Assembly (NCBI GenBank): GCA_016784735.1
Contig: JADHUC010000086.1
Location: forward strand, 1-38,010
DNA from: Pirellulaceae bacterium
Lineage (GTDB): Bacteria > Planctomycetota > Planctomycetia > Pirellulales > Pirellulaceae
Direction of reading: 5' to 3'
DNA length: 38,010 nt
Shown in pieces: positions 34,847-38,010 of the stretch (the stretch's first letter is position 1; every line of letters starts with the position of its first letter). The translations under genes were made by a program, and so were the position numbers. The notes under the pieces were generated by a model. The model was not told where the DNA came from and ran no database searches. It saw nothing but the letters and a program-made list of their open reading frames with translations.

Positions 34847-36664
34847 ATGCGCCGGCTAATCTCCTCGATTGCGCTGCTGTGGGTCGGTGCGCTGACATCG
34901 ACTTCGGCTTACGAGAGCGGCCCCTGGACCGTCTCATCTCCCAATGGAAACCTCTCACTTGTCGTGGAGATGAAGGAGTCGGCTGGTTCAGGCTCCGGGA
35001 CGCCCGGTCTTTCCTGTCGGGTACTGGGTGACAACTGCGAGGTGTTGCCAATTGCGCCGCTGGGCATAACGCTCGAGCGGCTCGGACAGTTCACGGGGAA
35101 CCTGCGTTTCGCCAACAAGTTTGCCCGCGTCGTTCATGAGCGATATGCAATGTTGGTAGGAAAGAAGAGTCAGTGCATCAACAAGGCGAACGAGCTAACC
35201 CTGGACTTTTTCAACGATACTGGCGGAAAAATGAGCCTCATCCTCCGGGCCTACGACGATGGGGTTGCTTATCGCTACCGAATCGACGGGGCGGGCCAAG
35301 ACACGGTGTTGAACGAGGCCTCCAGCTTCCGCGTCCCGGCAGGTTCGCAAGGCTGGTTCGCCCGGTACACTCAACCGCACTATGAGTGGTACTACGATGC
35401 CCATGCCAAGCTGGCAGGCATTGACTATGACGTTGCCGTCCCGGCACTGTTCCACGCTTCCAACGGTCACTGGATCTACGTGACCGAGGCTGCCGTCGAT
35501 GGGACTTATGCAGGCGCTCGCCTGAAGTTTCAGGAGGGGAAAGGTGAAGTGCTCGCATTTCACCTGCCCGAGCACCCCTCGTCGACGCTTCCCTGGCTCA
35601 CGCCCTGGCGTGTCGCCATCATCGGCGAGAGCTTGGGAACTCTCGTGGAATCGACGTTGGTGGCCAACCTGAATCCGCCGACCGATATCGCCGATACCGG
35701 TTGGATCAAGCCGGGAGTCGCTGTCATTCCCTGGATGACCGGACCGAGCATCAACAACATGAGCTTCCCGAGGATGAAGCAGTTTGTGGATCTCGCCAGC
35801 GAAATGGGCTGGACCTGGATCGAGTTCGATAATGCCCTCGCCCTGGGCAACCAGGGAGCGGATGCGCCGGACAAATGGATGGCGATCCCGTGGATTCCCG
35901 AGCTTGTGAGATACGCACGAAGCAAGGGGGTCAACGTGTACGGCTGGGATCACTGGCGAAACCTGGACACCCCGGAAAAGCGAGAGAAGATCCTGGGCTA
36001 CTTCGTAACGCACGGGTTTAAGGGGATCAAGGTGGATTTCCTGGAGAGTGATTCTCAGGAGCGGTTTAAGTTTCGGGAAACCATCGCTCGGGATTGCGCC
36101 GAGCGTCACCTGATGCTTAGTTACCACGGTGAGACGATGCCCCGAGGGCAGCAGCGCCGCTGGCCTCACATCGCCACCCTGGAGGGAGTGAAAGGAGAGG
36201 AGTATTACCTGTTCGAGTACGGTCCGACTCCGGCCTATAACGTGAATCTCGTCTTCACCCGGAACATCGTCGGGTCGATGGATAGCTGCCCGAGCGGGTT
36301 CGAGCTGACCGGCACGCCGTTTTCCCGAAGAACCACCTCCAACTCCCATGAGATGGCGCTGGCGGTGATGTTTGAATCGGGCTGGCAGTGCATGTCGGTG
36401 AGTCCCGAGAGCATGAAGGACAACCCTGCCAAAGGCTTCTTGAAGGACATCCCGTCGGCATGGGACGACATCCATTTCGTGGATGGATACCCCGGCGAGT
36501 TCGCCGTCCTGGCTCGCCGCAAGGGCAAGGATTGGTGGTTGGTGGGCATCAACGCAGGTACGCCACGGGAAGTGACTGTTCCGCTCGACTTCCTCAAGCC
36601 GGCCACCTACAAGGCAGGCTCTACCATGACGCTCCGGCAAGCTCGACAGTCGGATTCGACGTGA
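34847..36664 (+). CDS. GH97-like retaining alpha-glycosidase with a disrupted C-terminus
   Basis: 605 residues from ATG 34847 (GAAGGA upstream; the open frame starts at 34817). A signal peptide ends TSTSAYES. The N-terminal beta-sandwich is SPNGNLSLVVEM through GGKMSLILRAYDDGVAYRYRI, typical of GH97. The barrel has WTWIEFDNAL, GVNVYGWDHWRNL, HGFKGIKVDFLESDSQ with Asp397 in KVDF, the nucleophile position of retaining GH97 alpha-galactosidases, and LSYHGETMPRGQQRRWPHIATLEGVKGEEYY, the acid/base and calcium region. The C-terminal sheet begins (WWLVGINAGTPREVTVPLDFLKPATYKAG), but the last 15-20 residues are not family-like and stop at 36664 while another frame continues as a protein. The enzyme core looks whole; the end is altered by a frameshift or fusion. 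Confidence 0.85.
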   Translation: MRRLISSIALLWVGALTSTSAYESGPWTVSSPNGNLSLVVEMKESAGSGSGTPGLSCRVLGDNCEVLPIAPLGITLERLGQFTGNLRFANKFARVVHERYAMLVGKKSQCINKANELTLDFFNDTGGKMSLILRAYDDGVAYRYRIDGAGQDTVLNEASSFRVPAGSQGWFARYTQPHYEWYYDAHAKLAGIDYDVAVPALFHASNGHWIYVTEAAVDGTYAGARLKFQEGKGEVLAFHLPEHPSSTLPWLTPWRVAIIGESLGTLVESTLVANLNPPTDIADTGWIKPGVAVIPWMTGPSINNMSFPRMKQFVDLASEMGWTWIEFDNALALGNQGADAPDKWMAIPWIPELVRYARSKGVNVYGWDHWRNLDTPEKREKILGYFVTHGFKGIKVDFLESDSQERFKFRETIARDCAERHLMLSYHGETMPRGQQRRWPHIATLEGVKGEEYYLFEYGPTPAYNVNLVFTRNIVGSMDSCPSGFELTGTPFSRRTTSNSHEMALAVMFESGWQCMSVSPESMKDNPAKGFLKDIPSAWDDIHFVDGYPGEFAVLARRKGKDWWLVGINAGTPREVTVPLDFLKPATYKAGSTMTLRQARQSDST

Positions 36665-37272
36665 GCGTGCAGAACTGCGGCGGTGTGAACGCAGTCCTCT
36701 GCTGGATCGAGTTGTGGTCTACCGAAAGGCCGACCAACAGCCTCGACTACAAGAGGCCGAAAGGCATGACCGATGCTCCGAAGGGCTACCACCTCGTTGC
36801 CGTGGACGATTGTGGCGTGCAGGGCAATCAGCCCGATCTGGTCTCGGGTCAGCACTGGACGTACAGTGCAACGGAAGTCCCCTTGGCCGTGTGTGACGAG
36901 AACGACCCGGCCCGCACGGTCAGCTACAGCGAGAGTGCGATACTCTACCGATTCGGCGATCTCGGCAAGGCCGCCCGTTACAAGCTGCGGGTCATGTACC
37001 TTTCGCACAATGAGAGCCGTTCCCAAAGCTTGTTCGTCAGTGGCCGGGAACTGCATGGCAAGCTAAATCTGCCGAAGCAGCAGATCGTCTGCCGGGAATT
37101 CGACATTCCGGGGTCAGAAATCAGGGAGTTGCCGGCGGAAGCCGTGAAAACGAGAATAGCAGTCGATGATGTAACCGTTGATACGGCAAGCCCACTCAAG
37201 GTGTCGATGCCGGCCAACGGTGGATTCGGCGTCAGGTTTGAGGGAAGCGCGAAGGAAGTGCAACTTCGCTGA
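36640..37272 (+). pseudogene. Orphan C-terminal beta-domain in a different frame from GH97
   Basis: From about 36640 to TGA 37270-37272 the frame shifted relative to GH97 reads as real protein: TVGFDVSVQNCGGVNAVLCW, KGYHLVAVDDCGVQGNQPDL, RFGDLGKAARYKLRVMYLSH, FVSGRELHGKLNLP, VSMPANGGFGVRFEG. It looks like one or two galactose-binding or malectin-like sandwich domains. No start codon, signal peptide or catalytic domain precedes it in its frame before GH97 sequence begins. Either a deletion fused the end of another gene to GH97, or an indel moved the true tail of a longer GH97 protein out of frame. Confidence 0.6.
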
Positions 37273-38010
37273 GATAGGGATTCCTCTGAGATTGTGCTGA
37301 GGAGTCTGCATCCATCCGTTTGCTAGGACGTCTCATCATACCACCGAAAAACGGAACTGGTTGACTTCAACCTGCCACTGCCAGACTATGAGGTGGCTGT
37401 TAACCTGATCCCTCAAAAGTTCGAAAGGTGTTGGTTACCTCCGAGCCACCGTGGAGGACTCGAACTTTTGCAAAGCCATGCAGTTTCACGACTTCGGGAA
37501 TCGGGTCGCGCGCGACAGGTTACGAAGAGGGTTGTCCAAGGGGAACTTGGCAACCAACTCTGAGCGGATTACAACCGATTGAACCATCAATGTCCGAATC
37601 GCACTTGGAAGACAACTGGAATGACAAGAGAATCACCCAAGAGGATCGAAGCCGGTAGAAAGGCTTCCGTCACACGGAAACGCCTCGGCCGAAATCGACG
37701 CCCGGCGATGTTCCGCAACTCCAGCCATCCTTGCAAGTTGGAGCTCGGCTCAATACTCTGACCACACGTCGTTTCCCCAATGCAAAACGGCCGATCTTAC
37801 GTTACGCTGGTGGTCGACGTAAGTTGTTGCCTGCTGACGCGGACGGAATAGATAGTAGGGACAAGTCCATGCGGTAACCGTTCACAGGCTGGGTAATAAC
37901 GGCGGCGCGGCTTGCTTTGAAAAGTGTGCGGTCACTGCTTTGGTCAAGTAGTCGTATGCCGATCGGTTTTGCAGACGACAGGTCTCTGATACCGTCAACA
38001 TTCGTTCGAT
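37273..38010. other. Region without a recognisable gene
   Basis: Short open frames (for example 37428-37658 and 37579-37761, plus) have no Shine-Dalgarno, no family pattern and Ser/Arg/Thr-rich translations, so I do not call them. The composition is less GC-rich than the surrounding genes. One hairpin-forming sequence is present at 37414-37470. It may be decayed DNA at an accessory boundary. Confidence 0.5.
37414..37470. repeat. Nested inverted repeat
   Basis: Outer arms CAAAAGTTCGA (37414-37424) and its perfect complement TCGAACTTTTG (37460-37470) enclose an inner CCTCC/GGAGG pair around 37439-37456. No second copy was seen in the window. It is built like the other nested palindromes here but is unrelated in sequence. 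Confidence 0.45.

Noticed and set aside
1..38010. CRISPR array, tRNA or rRNA genes, integrase or transposase
   Set aside because: No regularly spaced direct repeats, no cloverleaf or rRNA signature, and no recombinase or transposase protein motifs were found on reading both strands by eye; a covariance-model search would be decisive for small RNAs.

Overview
The window looks like a chromosomal segment of a planctomycete (Pirellulales-like). No rRNA, tRNA or classical marker gene is present, so this rests on content: Tat-exported Gfo/Idh/MocA oxidoreductase, a serine hydrolase of the beta-lactamase class C fold, very large secreted multidomain carbohydrate-active proteins, SGNH hydrolases, a DUF5678-like/aspartyl-protease pair, high GC and many short palindromic elements, some read in frame inside genes. 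The assignment is inference.

Layout. (1) 1-6507, minus strand: a carbohydrate-active operon made of a fused GH127-like/SGNH protein, a kelch beta-propeller protein coupled to it by an ATGA overlap, and a clan-A glycoside hydrolase-like gene that runs off the left edge. (2) 6812-10291, plus: a divergent 1159-residue secreted protein with a lyase-like toroid region and a PA14-like domain. (3) 10412-15686: an accessory island that is visibly less GC-rich. It begins in the remains of a DUF5678-like/aspartic protease pair. It then carries, on the minus strand, a GHKL ATPase/histidine-kinase chimera, a receiver-domain protein with an unfamiliar C-terminal region, and an intact C5-cytosine methyltransferase. 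A Vsr endonuclease gene is transcribed divergently. This is the best candidate for a little-described system: a methylation/nuclease module apparently wired to a two-component phosphorelay. (4) 15740-20696, minus: a four-gene operon with a secreted TIM-barrel-like protein interrupted by an in-frame TGA, a serine hydrolase, a Gfo/Idh/MocA oxidoreductase and an SGNH-like hydrolase. (5) 20888-30113, plus: two tandem paralogous Tat-exported sugar-isomerase-like proteins, then a 1921-residue modular secreted protein. (6) 30117-38010: a doubtful small ORF, a GH42-like lipoprotein (minus), an agarase-like protein, a GH97 glycosidase whose 3' end is disrupted, an orphan C-terminal domain, and about 740 bases without a recognisable gene.

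Taken together, most genes serve extracytoplasmic breakdown of complex, probably arabinose-, galactose- or fucose-containing polysaccharides. The exceptions are the island in region 3 and at least four kinds of palindromic or tandem repeat scattered across the window.
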